From Peribacillus kribbensis DSM 17871 (lineage in GTDB: Bacteria; Bacillota; Bacilli; Bacillales; DSM-1321): 64,000 nt of DNA. Within the stretch, counting starts at the first letter, position 1; every line of letters starts with the position of its first letter. Below are positions 1 through 8,541 of this stretch, piece by piece. The notes below the pieces were generated by a model, which did no database searches, was not told where the DNA came from, and saw only the letters and a list, made by a program, of their open reading frames with translations. The stretch covers positions 32,018 to 96,017 of the forward strand of contig NZ_AUMQ01000034.1 of NCBI RefSeq assembly GCF_000430765.1. Reading direction: 5' to 3'. Position numbers and translations under genes: made by a program.

Positions 1-1
1 A

Positions 2-67
2 AAAGAAGACAGAGTGGAATTTGTAAAAAGTTTCACAAAAATTTTGTCGAACCTTGCAGGAAATTAA
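2..67 (+). CDS. Partial C-terminus of a YaiI/YqxD (DUF188)-like protein
   Basis: An open frame enters from the left edge and ends at a TAA at 65-67, giving 21 C-terminal residues that start KEDRVEF. This resembles the usual tail of DUF188 (YaiI/YqxD) proteins, which carry a T-x-x-DR-x-x-F pattern before a short helix. In B. subtilis yqxD lies directly upstream of dnaG, so the position fits. The identification rests on a very short segment plus synteny and is tentative. Nothing else is recognisable in the 128-bp spacer before dnaG. Confidence 0.45.
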   Translation, partial: KEDRVEFVKSFTKILSNLAGN

Positions 68-195
68 ACGTTCTTCTCGAATTAATACATAATCATCAGA
101 ATGATGAGCAGCAATGCCCCTTTTGATGATTTAGAGAGCGGCTTTGTTTGTTCCGATTACCCAGTATATTTTAAATTTTTGAACGGGGTGATCAT

Positions 196-2007
196 ATGTC
201 CACTACCCGTATACCCGAAGAAAAGATTAATGAAATCAGGGCGGCCGTTGATATAGTTGATATCATCGGTGAATATGTCCAGCTCAAGAAGCAAGGGCGG
301 AATTATTTCGGCCTTTGTCCTTTTCATGGTGAAAAGTCGCCGTCCTTCTCTGTTTCTCCAGATAAACAGATTTTCCACTGTTTTGGATGCGGGGCAGGAG
401 GGAATAGCTTTACTTTTCTAATGGATATCGAAGGAATTTCGTTTTTAGAAGCGTCAAAAAAGATTGCGGATAGAGCAAATATTCCTTTGGATATTGACAT
501 CCAGCAGCAGGGCGGCGGGAAAAAGCAATCACCGGCCGTAAACTCTATGATAGAGGCTCATGAGCTTCTAAGGAAATTCTATCATCATCTGCTTATAAAC
601 ACAAAGGAAGGCCAGGGAGCCTTGGAATATCTTTTGAACCGGGGATTTTCGGAGGAGTCCATCGAAAAGTTCCAGCTGGGATATTCACTTGATTCTTGGG
701 ATATTGGTTATAAGTTCCTTAATAAGAGGGGATTTTCAGATGAAATACTCGAAAAAGCAGGACTGATCATTAAGAGTGAAAAGACGGGAACCTATTTTGA
801 CCGTTTCCGCAACCGGATCATGTTCCCCATTTTCGATAATCAGGGAAATACTATTGCCTTTTCCGGAAGATCTGCTGGCGATGACCAGCCCAAATATTTA
901 AATAGTCCGGAAACCGCAATTTTTAATAAAAGTAAGGTTTTATACAATTTTCATAATGCAAGGCCTTCCATTCGAAAGAAGGAACAGGCCATTTTGTTCG
1001 AAGGATTTGCAGACTGCATTTCCGCAAGTACTGCTGGAGTTGAGAATGGCGTCGCCACCATGGGCACCGCACTCACCGAAGATCATATTCAAACGCTCCG
1101 GAGAAATACAGACTCCCTTGTTTTATGTTTTGACTCAGATTCAGCAGGTTTGGAGGCAGCGAACCGCGCTTCCGGCCTTTTATTACATTCCGGTTTCACC
1201 ATTAAGGTTGCTTTAATGCCAGATAAGATGGACCCCGATGACTATATTCGCAAGAATGGGCCAGATAAATTTCTTAACGAAGTAATAGGGGGCAGCCTGA
1301 CTTATACTTCCTTTAAAATGCAATATCTGCGAAAAGGGAGAAATTTAAATAATGAAGGAGACCGGATTCAATATATAGAAGACGTCCTTAAGGAAATATC
1401 CAGGCTGTCTAACGCTGTGGAAAGAGATCATTATCTAAGACAGATTGCCTCTGAATTCTCGCTTTCCCTTGATGCCCTTGAGAGCCAGCAAAAGCAGATC
1501 TACTTTGCTGAAAATAAAAAAGGCAGCAGCCAGCAGTTTAAGCCCCCAGCGGCTAAAGTAAGCCTGCAATATGAAAAAAGGCTGAGGCCGGCTCATCATA
1601 ATGCAGAGCGTAAATTAATTGCCCATATGCTTAAGTCCCGAGAAGCGGCTTCTAAAATTCAGAGCTTGATGAACGGCACCTTCTTCAATCTGGACGAGCA
1701 CCAGGAAATTATCACATACCTTTATGCCTTCTTTGAAGAAGGACATGAAGCTGATACAAGTCACTTTCTAACCTTCCTTCCTGATTCGGGCCTTCGGAAA
1801 ATAGTGTCAGACATCGAAATGATGACGGTAAATGAGGAATTTACGGATCAGGAGCTAAGAGATTGTGTGAATCAGGTGTTGAAGTATCAGAAAATGTTAA
1901 TGATAAAAGAAAAAGAAACAGAAAGAAGAGAAGCAGAGCTTCAGAACGACCATCTAAAAGCTGCAAGAATCGGGATGGAAATTATACAATTAACAAAATT
2001 ACTATAG
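196..2007 (+). CDS. dnaG: DNA primase DnaG
   Basis: Synthesises the RNA primers for chromosomal replication and works with the replicative helicase. The 603-aa product has the full family layout. An N-terminal CHC2 zinc-binding domain has C41, H44, C62 and C65. A catalytic core follows with a Toprim fold (EGFAD near residue 268, DSDSAG near 311-315). The C-terminal helical helicase-interaction region starts near residue 450. Length matches other Bacillus primases (about 600 aa). The ATG at 196 follows GGGGTGATCAT. The gene is immediately followed by rpoD, the conserved macromolecular-synthesis arrangement of Bacilli, so the two are probably cotranscribed. Confidence 0.97.
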   Translation: MSTTRIPEEKINEIRAAVDIVDIIGEYVQLKKQGRNYFGLCPFHGEKSPSFSVSPDKQIFHCFGCGAGGNSFTFLMDIEGISFLEASKKIADRANIPLDIDIQQQGGGKKQSPAVNSMIEAHELLRKFYHHLLINTKEGQGALEYLLNRGFSEESIEKFQLGYSLDSWDIGYKFLNKRGFSDEILEKAGLIIKSEKTGTYFDRFRNRIMFPIFDNQGNTIAFSGRSAGDDQPKYLNSPETAIFNKSKVLYNFHNARPSIRKKEQAILFEGFADCISASTAGVENGVATMGTALTEDHIQTLRRNTDSLVLCFDSDSAGLEAANRASGLLLHSGFTIKVALMPDKMDPDDYIRKNGPDKFLNEVIGGSLTYTSFKMQYLRKGRNLNNEGDRIQYIEDVLKEISRLSNAVERDHYLRQIASEFSLSLDALESQQKQIYFAENKKGSSQQFKPPAAKVSLQYEKRLRPAHHNAERKLIAHMLKSREAASKIQSLMNGTFFNLDEHQEIITYLYAFFEEGHEADTSHFLTFLPDSGLRKIVSDIEMMTVNEEFTDQELRDCVNQVLKYQKMLMIKEKETERREAELQNDHLKAARIGMEIIQLTKLL

Positions 2008-2043
2008 CAGTGGCGTTGTACAGTTTTGGAAGGAGGGGAACAG

Positions 2044-3186
2044 ATGTCTGAAAAATCGGCACGTTCCAGAGAAGTAGATAGTGAGTTGACTTTAGATCAA
2101 GTAAAAGAGCAGTTGGTGGAGATTGGAAAAAAGCGGGGATCCCTCAATTATGAAGTGATTGCAAACCGTTTGGCCAGCTTTGATCTTGATTCAGAACAAA
2201 TGGATGAGTTTTATGAATATCTTGGTGACCAGGGTGTAGATGTGCTTGCAGAAAATGATGATGAAGATGATGGAGAAGGCAGCCCGGGAGCTAAGGAATT
2301 GGAGAAGGAAGAAGAAGAAGAGTTTGACTTGAACGATTTAAGTGTTCCTCCTGGTGTCAAAATCAACGATCCGGTCCGTATGTACCTTAAAGAGATTGGC
2401 CGTGTAGACCTTCTTTCCGGAGAAGAGGAAATAGAGCTGGCCCACAGAATCGAGCAGGGCAACGAAGAAGCCAAGCGCCGTCTTGCAGAAGCAAACTTAA
2501 GGCTTGTAGTCAGCATAGCAAAAAGATATGTCGGCCGCGGAATGCTGTTCCTGGATTTAATTCAGGAAGGGAACATGGGCTTAATTAAGGCTGTTGAAAA
2601 ATTCGACTACCGTAAAGGATTCAAGTTCAGTACCTATGCAACATGGTGGATCCGCCAGGCGATTACAAGAGCAATAGCCGACCAGGCCAGGACCATCCGT
2701 ATACCGGTGCATATGGTCGAAACGATTAACAAGCTGATCCGTGTCCAGAGACAGCTGCTCCAAGACCTTGGAAGGGAGCCTTCTCCTGAAGAAATCGCAG
2801 AAGATATGGATATGACGCCTGATAAAGTCAGAGAAATCCTTAAAATCGCACAGGAGCCTGTATCTCTTGAAACCCCAATAGGTGAGGAAGATGATTCACA
2901 TCTTGGAGATTTCATTGAAGACCAGGATGCTACCTCTCCTTCTGAGCATGCAGCATACGAACTGCTGAAAGAACAGCTTGAGGATGTTCTGGATACACTG
3001 ACAGACCGTGAAGAAAATGTCCTTCGCCTCCGCTTCGGCCTGGATGACGGAAGAACCAGGACGCTGGAAGAAGTAGGGAAAGTGTTCGGTGTTACTCGTG
3101 AGCGTATCCGTCAAATTGAAGCAAAAGCACTTAGAAAACTCAGGCATCCAAGCCGGAGCAAACGGCTTAAAGACTTTTTAGAATAA
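2044..3186 (+). CDS. rpoD: RNA polymerase primary sigma factor SigA (RpoD)
   Basis: Housekeeping sigma factor that directs core RNA polymerase to -10/-35 promoters. The 380-aa protein has an N-terminal region 1.1, an acidic linker rich in Glu and Asp near residues 65-95, and region 1.2 ([11 protein letters not shown]). Regions 2.1-2.4 include the motif [20 protein letters not shown], which melts and reads the -10 element, and the C-terminal region 4.2 helix-turn-helix contains [10 protein letters not shown]. The start was set at ATG 2044, 7 nt after an AGGAGGGG ribosome site; an upstream in-frame TTG at 2026 would place the ribosome site inside the gene. A strong terminator follows. Confidence 0.97.
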   Translation: MSEKSARSREVDSELTLDQVKEQLVEIGKKRGSLNYEVIANRLASFDLDSEQMDEFYEYLGDQGVDVLAENDDEDDGEGSPGAKELEKEEEEEFDLNDLSVPPGVKINDPVRMYLKEIGRVDLLSGEEEIELAHRIEQGNEEAKRRLAEANLRLVVSIAKRYVGRGMLFLDLIQEGNMGLIKAVEKFDYRKGFKFSTYATWWIRQAITRAIADQARTIRIPVHMVETINKLIRVQRQLLQDLGREPSPEEIAEDMDMTPDKVREILKIAQEPVSLETPIGEEDDSHLGDFIEDQDATSPSEHAAYELLKEQLEDVLDTLTDREENVLRLRFGLDDGRTRTLEEVGKVFGVTRERIRQIEAKALRKLRHPSRSKRLKDFLE

Positions 3187-3192
3187 AACCCG

Positions 3193-3218
3193 AGTCCGCC
3201 TTCAAGCGGACTTTTTTT
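3193..3218 (+). terminator. Rho-independent terminator after rpoD
   Basis: Stem AGTCCGC/GCGGACT with a 6-nt loop, followed directly by a T7 run. It closes the dnaG-rpoD unit. Confidence 0.9.
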
Positions 3219-3340
3219 ATATTTGATTTTCATCCGCTGCTGCTAGCTGCATCAGAAGCAAGCTTTGTAAAAAAGCTCTTTCCTTTCAATTCTTACTGGG
3301 CTTATACTTAAATCAGACAATGATTTTAGGGTGTGGAATT

Positions 3341-3865
3341 TTGAACGAGACAAGAAAAAAAATCATCATCAATGAATTGGTGTATTGGAAGAAGAACCGG
3401 CTTCTTCCTGAGCATTACTGTGATTACCTGCTTGCTCTCTATGATGGGGGAGAACAGGCGGAAGAAAAGAGAACGCATCCAATAAAAGACATGCTGCCCG
3501 CCTTCTTTGCTCTGTTTTGCCTTCTCCTTACATTATATGTAAACTATTTTACAAAACTGGGTTTTAACTTGCAAATGCTCCTGACAATTTTTTTACTTTT
3601 TCTTCCGGCTGTTTTTTTGAAAAAAGGGAATAAACAGGGGCTGTATTTTCAATCTGCCATGGCATGCACGGCTTTGATTTTTTTGCTCCTTACGGAAAGG
3701 GCGGCCGATGCCGTACTTCCACCAAGCAGCAATATCCTGTATGTGCTGCTTCTTATCCATTGTGCCATTTGGTTCTTTACCGGCAGGAAATTAAATATGA
3801 GCTTTTTTGTTTACGGCTCGGTCTTCGGTGCCTTGACCTCTGCCTTTTTTTATTTTTTTAAGTAG
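3341..3865 (+). CDS. Integral membrane protein of unknown function
   Basis: A 174-aa protein not matched to a named family by eye. The first 45 residues are charged and probably cytosolic (NETRKKIIINELVYWKKN). They are followed by five hydrophobic stretches consistent with membrane helices, including one around MLPAFFALFCLLLTLYVNYF and a final FFVYGSVFGALTSAFFYFF. The start is uncertain: TTG 3341 follows AGGGTGTGG, while an in-frame ATG at 3320 has no ribosome site. It sits alone between the rpoD terminator and cccA. Codon use and reading-frame quality look like a real gene, but no function should be assumed. Confidence 0.7.
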   Translation: MNETRKKIIINELVYWKKNRLLPEHYCDYLLALYDGGEQAEEKRTHPIKDMLPAFFALFCLLLTLYVNYFTKLGFNLQMLLTIFLLFLPAVFLKKGNKQGLYFQSAMACTALIFLLLTERAADAVLPPSSNILYVLLLIHCAIWFFTGRKLNMSFFVYGSVFGALTSAFFYFFK

Positions 3866-3947
3866 AGAAAGAACTTTACGGAAAAAGTGATCCGAAATTT
3901 TGTTAATTTTGTGAATTTAGGGAAGATATACATATTAGGGCTTTTTT

Positions 3948-3976
3948 TTGAAACCACTTTCAAGTAAAATTAAAAT
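3948..3976 (+). promoter_or_regulatory. Candidate SigA promoter for cccA
   Basis: TTGAAA (3948-3953), a 17-bp spacer, then TAAAAT (3971-3976), about 50 bp upstream of the cccA start. Position and spacing fit a SigA promoter; no experimental support. Confidence 0.5.
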
Positions 3977-4029
3977 TGTTGTTATATTCATTATAGACAG
4001 ATAGTTTTATACATAGGGAGGTGATGCCA

Positions 4030-4395
4030 ATGAATCGAAATCCAATTGTTCCATTTATTATTATTATGGTATTCGGCATCGGGCTTATGTTTATGTTATC
4101 TTTCATGGGTCTGGGTAATAGCAAGGAAATGGCCAAGGAGAAAAATGGCGGCGGAGAAAAGAAAACGGAACAAACGGCTTTCAATCCGGAAGAAGTGTAT
4201 AAGCAGTCATGTTCTGCCTGCCACGGTGAACAGTATCAAGGCGGTGCCGGTCCAGCCCTTAAAGGGGTAGGCCAGAAACTTTCACACGACCAGATTAAAA
4301 AGCAGATCGTCAATGGCGGCGGCGGAATGCCGGGAGGCCTTGTAGATGCAGCAAATGCCGATAAAATGGCAAAATGGCTTGAATCTTTAAAATAA
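4030..4395 (+). CDS. cccA: Membrane-anchored cytochrome c-550
   Basis: A small c-type cytochrome that carries electrons on the outer face of the membrane, probably to a cytochrome c oxidase. The 121-aa protein has one N-terminal membrane segment (residues 4-27, acting as anchor), a charged Lys/Glu/Gly linker, and a haem domain. The haem-binding CSACH motif lies in the mid-protein, and a Met in the GGGMPGG loop is the likely sixth ligand. The start was placed at ATG 4030, 6 nt after GGAGGTGAT. An in-frame GTG at 4021 lies inside that ribosome site. Same gene position as in B. subtilis (after sigA). A hairpin terminator follows. Confidence 0.93.
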   Translation: MNRNPIVPFIIIMVFGIGLMFMLSFMGLGNSKEMAKEKNGGGEKKTEQTAFNPEEVYKQSCSACHGEQYQGGAGPALKGVGQKLSHDQIKKQIVNGGGGMPGGLVDAANADKMAKWLESLK

Positions 4396-4409
4396 TAGGA
4401 TAAACAGTG

Positions 4410-4437
4410 AGTCCTTTGCATATGCGAAGGACTTTTT
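4410..4437 (+). terminator. Terminator after cccA
   Basis: Stem AGTCCTT/AAGGACT with a 10-nt loop and a T5 run. Confidence 0.85.
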
Positions 4438-4523
4438 CTATACTAAAAATATGTTATGATTAACTGCGCAAGACTCGAAAAAGCAATGGACGAGTCATAA
4501 TACATAAAAGTGAGCTGAATGAT

Positions 4524-5234
4524 ATGAATATTGACAAGCTGTCCCATCGGCTTGAAGCCGTAGCAGGCTATATACCCCCGAACAGCATACTAGCAGATAT
4601 TGGCTCAGATCATGCTTATCTGCCATGCTATGCCATGAATAAAGGAATAATACAACGTGCTGTCGCTGGAGAGGTAAGTGAAGGGCCATTGCGGTCTGCC
4701 CTTAAACAGGTCCAGAGTGCCGGTCTGAAAGAATATATTGATGTCCGAAAAGGGGACGGCCTGGAGGTCATCAAACCTGGTGAGGTGGAATGCATTACGA
4801 TAGCCGGAATGGGAGGAACGCTGATATCCTCTATCCTGGAGAGGGGAAGTTCCAAGCTTCAGGGAGTGAAGAGGCTCATCCTCCAGCCGAACATAGGCGC
4901 AGCCAATATCCGAAACTGGCTGGTTGAGAACAGCTGGGAGCTTGTTACAGAGGAGATCCTTGAAGAAGATCAAAAAATCTATGAAATTCTTGTAGCTGAA
5001 CGCGGTGAACCGATGAAGCCGTATCAAGTGGAAAAGGAAGCCGGATTCCTGATGGGCCCTTTCCTTATGAAAGAAAAAAGTGATGTGTTCCTGAAAAAGT
5101 GGGCCATGGAGCTGGAGCATATGAAACGAATTCTTCTTCAGCTGGATCAGGCAGGAGAAACAGAAAGTTTGAAAGGGAAAAAGGAAGAACTGCAAAGCCA
5201 TATTCTTGTAGTGGAAGGAGTGCTGCAAAAATGA
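4524..5234 (+). CDS. trmK: tRNA (adenine(22)-N1)-methyltransferase TrmK
   Basis: Uses S-adenosylmethionine to methylate N1 of adenine 22 in the D-arm region of bacterial tRNAs. The 236-aa protein has the class I methyltransferase glycine-rich motif ADIGSDHAYLP near residues 25-35, then an NPPI-like region and a C-terminal coiled coil (heptads around MELEHMKRILLQL). Length matches the YqfN/TrmK family. It overlaps the next gene by four bases (ATGA), so the two are translationally coupled. This pairing with the Nif3-like gene is conserved in Bacilli. Confidence 0.93.
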   Translation: MNIDKLSHRLEAVAGYIPPNSILADIGSDHAYLPCYAMNKGIIQRAVAGEVSEGPLRSALKQVQSAGLKEYIDVRKGDGLEVIKPGEVECITIAGMGGTLISSILERGSSKLQGVKRLILQPNIGAANIRNWLVENSWELVTEEILEEDQKIYEILVAERGEPMKPYQVEKEAGFLMGPFLMKEKSDVFLKKWAMELEHMKRILLQLDQAGETESLKGKKEELQSHILVVEGVLQK

Positions 5235-6349
5235 AGCAGGCGAACGGACACGAAATCATCCAGCTGTTTGAACAATTCTCCCCCAAATCCTTGGCGATGG
5301 AAGGCGATCCAATAGGTCTCCAGGTTGGCAGGCTCGGGAAAGAAGTCACACATGTATTGGTTGCACTGGATGTAACGCATGAAGTCATCGATGAAGCCAT
5401 TAACATGGGAGCGGAGCTGATCATTGCGCATCATCCTCCTATATTCAGAGGGCTGAAGAACTTGCGGACAGATGATCAGCAGGGCAAATTATATGAAAGA
5501 TTGATCAAACATGATATTGCGGTCTATGCGGCACATACCAATCTGGATATAGCTAAAGGAGGGGTGAATGATCTGCTGGCGGGTGCCTTAAAACTCCAAA
5601 AGCAGGAAGTTCTCGCCCCTACTTATGAAATCAAGCTGAAAAAACTGGCTGTATTCTGTCCGGCAGAGGCAGCGGAAGAGGTCCGCAAAGCCCTTGCGGA
5701 GGCAGGGGCAGGACATATCGGAAACTATAGCCACTGTTCATTCAGCACGGAAGGGAAAGGAAGATTCCTGCCCCTGGAAGGAACAGATCCGTATATAGGG
5801 AAACAAGGCAGCCTTGAAGAAGTACCAGAGGTGAAAATTGAGACCATCTATGAATCCCAAATGGAAAAAAGGGTGTTGAAAGCTTTATTTACGTCTCATC
5901 CTTATGAAGAGGTTGCTTTTGATATTTATCCTCTTGAGAACAAGGGAGAGACCCTTGGGCTTGGAAGAGTAGGCTATCTCGAGAAAGAAATGACATTTCC
6001 TGAGTTTGCAGAATATGTGAAAAAGGCATTGAATGTGGAAAATGTGAGAATCGTCGGGGACCCCGAAGCGGTGATTAAAAAGGTTGCCGTGCTAGGCGGA
6101 GACGGCAATAAGTATATCAAGGCAGCAAAATTTAAAGGGGCAGACTGCTTTGTAACAGGTGATATCTACTACCATACTGCACATGATGCGCTCATGCTTG
6201 GATTAAATCTGCTGGATCCCGGCCATAACATCGAAAAAATCATGAAACAGGGCGTAGCTGACGTTATGGAGGCATTATGCAGGGAGAAAAAGCTTCAGAC
6301 AAAGTTCTCAGCATCTGCTGTCCATACAGATCCTTTCATCTATTTGTAA
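5231..6349 (+). CDS. yqfO: Nif3-like dinuclear metal-centre protein (YqfO)
   Basis: A 372-aa member of the Nif3/YqfO family (GTP cyclohydrolase I type 2 / NIF3 fold), whose molecular function is not settled. Two conserved metal-binding halves are visible: an N-terminal part with IIAHHPPIFRGL and YAAHTNLD, and a C-terminal part with GDGNKYI and VTGDIYYHTAHDA. A PII-like insertion domain of about 110 residues lies between them. Short Nif3 proteins lack this insertion; Bacillus YqfO has it. The start was chosen at ATG 5231, which overlaps the trmK stop; the longer open frame from 5099 would run deep into trmK. Confidence 0.92.
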   Translation: MKQANGHEIIQLFEQFSPKSLAMEGDPIGLQVGRLGKEVTHVLVALDVTHEVIDEAINMGAELIIAHHPPIFRGLKNLRTDDQQGKLYERLIKHDIAVYAAHTNLDIAKGGVNDLLAGALKLQKQEVLAPTYEIKLKKLAVFCPAEAAEEVRKALAEAGAGHIGNYSHCSFSTEGKGRFLPLEGTDPYIGKQGSLEEVPEVKIETIYESQMEKRVLKALFTSHPYEEVAFDIYPLENKGETLGLGRVGYLEKEMTFPEFAEYVKKALNVENVRIVGDPEAVIKKVAVLGGDGNKYIKAAKFKGADCFVTGDIYYHTAHDALMLGLNLLDPGHNIEKIMKQGVADVMEALCREKKLQTKFSASAVHTDPFIYL

Positions 6350-6353
6350 ACAA

Positions 6354-6393
6354 TAAAAAAGCAGCCAAGCGTTACGCTTGGGCTGCTTTTTTT
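6354..6393. terminator. Bidirectional terminator between yqfO and ispH
   Basis: Stem GCAGCCAAGCG/CGCTTGGGCTGC with a 3-nt loop, A6 on the left and T7 on the right, so it can stop transcription from both convergent genes. The stem includes the last codons of ispH. Confidence 0.88.
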
Positions 6394-7322
6394 ACTTTTG
6401 GCAAGATACGGTTCAGCGGAACTTTGCGTTCTTTAACCCATGTTGCCGGCTCGTTTTTATCAAACTGTTCCAAAAAGGACACTACTTCTTTTGTGATGGG
6501 AGTGGGAGTGGAAGCGCCGGAGGTCACACCTACTGTCTCGACATTCTGAAGCCATTCAGTATTTATTTCCGTAACATCTGCTACCCGGTAGGCCTTCGTC
6601 CCGGCGATTTCTTCAGATACCTGGGCCAGCCGGTTGGAATTGTTGCTTTTCGGGTCTCCTACCACAATCAAGAGGTCTGCTTCTTTTGCCTGTTCCGCAA
6701 CCGCCTCCTGCCGGACCTGTGTAGCCATGCAGATCTCACGGTGAACTTCACAGTGGGGAAACTTGCTTTTGACAGCTTCCATGATCTCAGATACATCCCA
6801 CTGGCTCATGGTCGTCTGGTTCGTGACAATCAGCTTTTGGGAGTCAAGGGCCAAATCTTTCACTTCTTCTGCCTTCTCGATGAGATGGACGGCATCCGGA
6901 GCCACACCGACAGCTCCTTCAGGCTCTGGATGGCCTTTTTTGCCGATATAGATGACAGAGTATCCTTCCCTGGTTTTCTCCCTGATTAAATCATGAGTGG
7001 CGGTGACATCCGGGCAGGTAGCATCAATCGCTACCAGGCCTTTTTTTTCTGCCAGCTCGCGGACCTCGGGGGAAACACCGTGTGCCGTAAAGATCACGGT
7101 CCCTTTATCCACTTTTTCAAGAATTTCTTTTCTATTGCTGCCATCCAGGGTAATGATGCCATCCTCTTCAAAAGCATCCGTAACATGTTTATTATGGACA
7201 ATCATGCCCAGTATATATATAGGCCGCGGAAGAGTCTTATCCAGAGCGGCATTGCGTGCAATCACCATAGCATCCACTACTCCGTAGCAGTAGCCGCGTG
7301 GGGATATTTTTAATACTTTCAT
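6372..7322 (-). CDS. ispH: 4-hydroxy-3-methylbut-2-enyl diphosphate reductase
   Basis: Last step of the MEP isoprenoid pathway: reduces HMBPP to isopentenyl and dimethylallyl diphosphate with a [4Fe-4S] cluster. The 316-aa protein has the three conserved cysteine contexts GYCYGV near the N-terminus, [10 protein letters not shown] in the middle and [12 protein letters not shown] in the C-terminal half. The start at 7322 is preceded by AAGGAGGATTTTTAG; a longer frame to 7460 would run through a clear promoter and leader. ispG, the preceding pathway enzyme, lies 7.7 kb further on in the same orientation. Confidence 0.95.
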   Translation of the reverse strand: MKVLKISPRGYCYGVVDAMVIARNAALDKTLPRPIYILGMIVHNKHVTDAFEEDGIITLDGSNRKEILEKVDKGTVIFTAHGVSPEVRELAEKKGLVAIDATCPDVTATHDLIREKTREGYSVIYIGKKGHPEPEGAVGVAPDAVHLIEKAEEVKDLALDSQKLIVTNQTTMSQWDVSEIMEAVKSKFPHCEVHREICMATQVRQEAVAEQAKEADLLIVVGDPKSNNSNRLAQVSEEIAGTKAYRVADVTEINTEWLQNVETVGVTSGASTPTPITKEVVSFLEQFDKNEPATWVKERKVPLNRILPKVKKAAQA

Positions 7323-7346
7323 TCTAAAAATCCTCCTTGATAAAAG

Positions 7347-7409
7347 AAGAAGAGCTAAAAAACAGCTCTTGTCTAAGTCTATTATAGCCAACGGGAGGCA
7401 GGATTTCAA
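7347..7409 (-). promoter_or_regulatory. ispH promoter and 5' leader hairpin
   Basis: On the minus strand, TTGAAA (7409-7404), a 17-bp spacer and a perfect TATAAT (7386-7381) form a near-consensus SigA promoter. Just downstream, near the expected 5' end of the transcript, lies the hairpin AAGAGCT/AGCTCTT (7367-7347) followed by CTTCTTTT. It could stabilise the mRNA 5' end or act as a weak attenuator. Confidence 0.7.
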
Positions 7410-7543
7410 AGACTCTTCTTTCCTGGAATGAGGATTGTTGTTTTTAGTGAGCTTACTCAAGAAAAAAGGATGCAGCCAGAATACGGACCGACCTGAAAAG
7501 GGGATGATGGTATGTTGTTTATATACGGGATGTTAACAAAGGA

Positions 7544-8188
7544 TTAAAAAAACAATCTAGGCCTGGAAACGCCTGATTCATTGCTGTGTTCCTCAGAGGG
7601 CGGATTGCTGTTTCCATTGGACTTGGGAGAGTGCTTTTTATTTTCGTCAGATACACTTGAGCTGGATTCATGGCTTTCCTTTACTGCTTCTGTTTCATTC
7701 CCGTCATTGCCGGTGTCTGCTGATTTAAGGCTTCGATACATCTTCCACATCGCAGGCAGATTTTTGACCATCGGCCCATATTGCTGCACCATCGGCCCAA
7801 CCTGCTGGGCCGTATTTAGGATCTTCTGAGTATTTGTAAGAAAGCCGGTCAGTGCACCCGGGTTTGTCAGGCTGCTGAGAATACCGGATCCTCCGGATGA
7901 GGCAGCGGCCCCGGCGCTCCTTCCTGGCAGGGAAAAAGGAGAAACCGGGGCGGCTGTCTTGCTTCCTCCGCGTCCAAGGATCTTTGCCAGCAGGCCTCCT
8001 CCTCCAGATTTGGGCTGAGTCTGACCCTGACCCTGCATGGGGCCCCTTGGAAAAAATCCTCCCTGCTGCTGCCGCGGGAACTGCTGCCCGAATGGCGGGT
8101 GCTGCATTCCCGGCGGAGGACCCATGCCAAAACGGGGAGGTCCATGCATTCCCTGGCCAAAGGGCGTATTTGGATATCTTTGAACCAT
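7544..8188 (-). CDS. yqfQ: YqfQ/VrrA-family protein
   Basis: A 214-aa low-complexity protein. The first 60 residues are rich in Pro, Gly, Gln, Met and Phe (for example FGMGPPPGMQHPPFGQQFPR). A Gly/Ser/Ala-rich middle follows, then a compact helical segment (about residues 95-150, LTNPGALTGFLTNTQKILNT), and an acidic Ser/Asn tail. This is the architecture of YqfQ of B. subtilis and VrrA of B. anthracis, where the repeat-rich N-terminus is a known variable locus. The family has been linked to spores, but its role is not established. The ATG at 8188 follows AAAGGGGTGAATAT. It is minus strand, between ispH and cshB as in B. subtilis. Confidence 0.8.
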   Translation of the reverse strand: MVQRYPNTPFGQGMHGPPRFGMGPPPGMQHPPFGQQFPRQQQGGFFPRGPMQGQGQTQPKSGGGGLLAKILGRGGSKTAAPVSPFSLPGRSAGAAASSGGSGILSSLTNPGALTGFLTNTQKILNTAQQVGPMVQQYGPMVKNLPAMWKMYRSLKSADTGNDGNETEAVKESHESSSSVSDENKKHSPKSNGNSNPPSEEHSNESGVSRPRLFF

Positions 8189-8541
8189 ATATTCACCCCT
8201 TTCCTTAAGGGCTGTGTAATGTATTTATGCTTTTCATTTATCACATTGCGCCTAACGTCAAAAGCTGATTCTGTGATAAACATTAGGATATTTTGAAAAG
8301 TGGTCATTACAATAATAAAATATGCAAGTATCATAAAAAGGTTTGAGGAATACTAATCGTAGGAAAAAATATAAAAAACGTGCACGGGCTTGGGTTTGTA
8401 TCCAGGATTACGGCTGTGCGGACATCGAGATAAATGACAAAGAAGGCTCCGACAGGAGTTGTACAATTTCTCTTTTCATATTATGATAAGAGGATGCATA
8501 CTGCAGAAGCGGGAAAATGACGATATATAAGGAGAAATAAC
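8189..8541. other. 353-bp divergent spacer between yqfQ and cshB
   Basis: Holds the upstream regions of two divergent genes. Apart from the candidate cshB promoter at 8459-8487, I see no gene, hairpin terminator or known RNA element. Confidence 0.5.
8459..8487 (+). promoter_or_regulatory. Candidate cshB promoter
   Basis: TTGTAC (8459-8464), a 17-bp spacer and TATGAT (8482-8487), leaving an approximately 48-nt 5' UTR before the cshB start. Confidence 0.5.

Noticed and set aside
6378..6989. 203-codon open frame antisense to ispH
   Set aside because: No ribosome site, cysteine- and phenylalanine-rich nonsense composition, and full overlap with a clear ispH.
7867..8334. 155-codon frame overlapping yqfQ on the same strand
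   Set aside because: The other frame has the ribosome site and the YqfQ pattern; this one is Arg/Pro-rich translation of the same GC-rich DNA.
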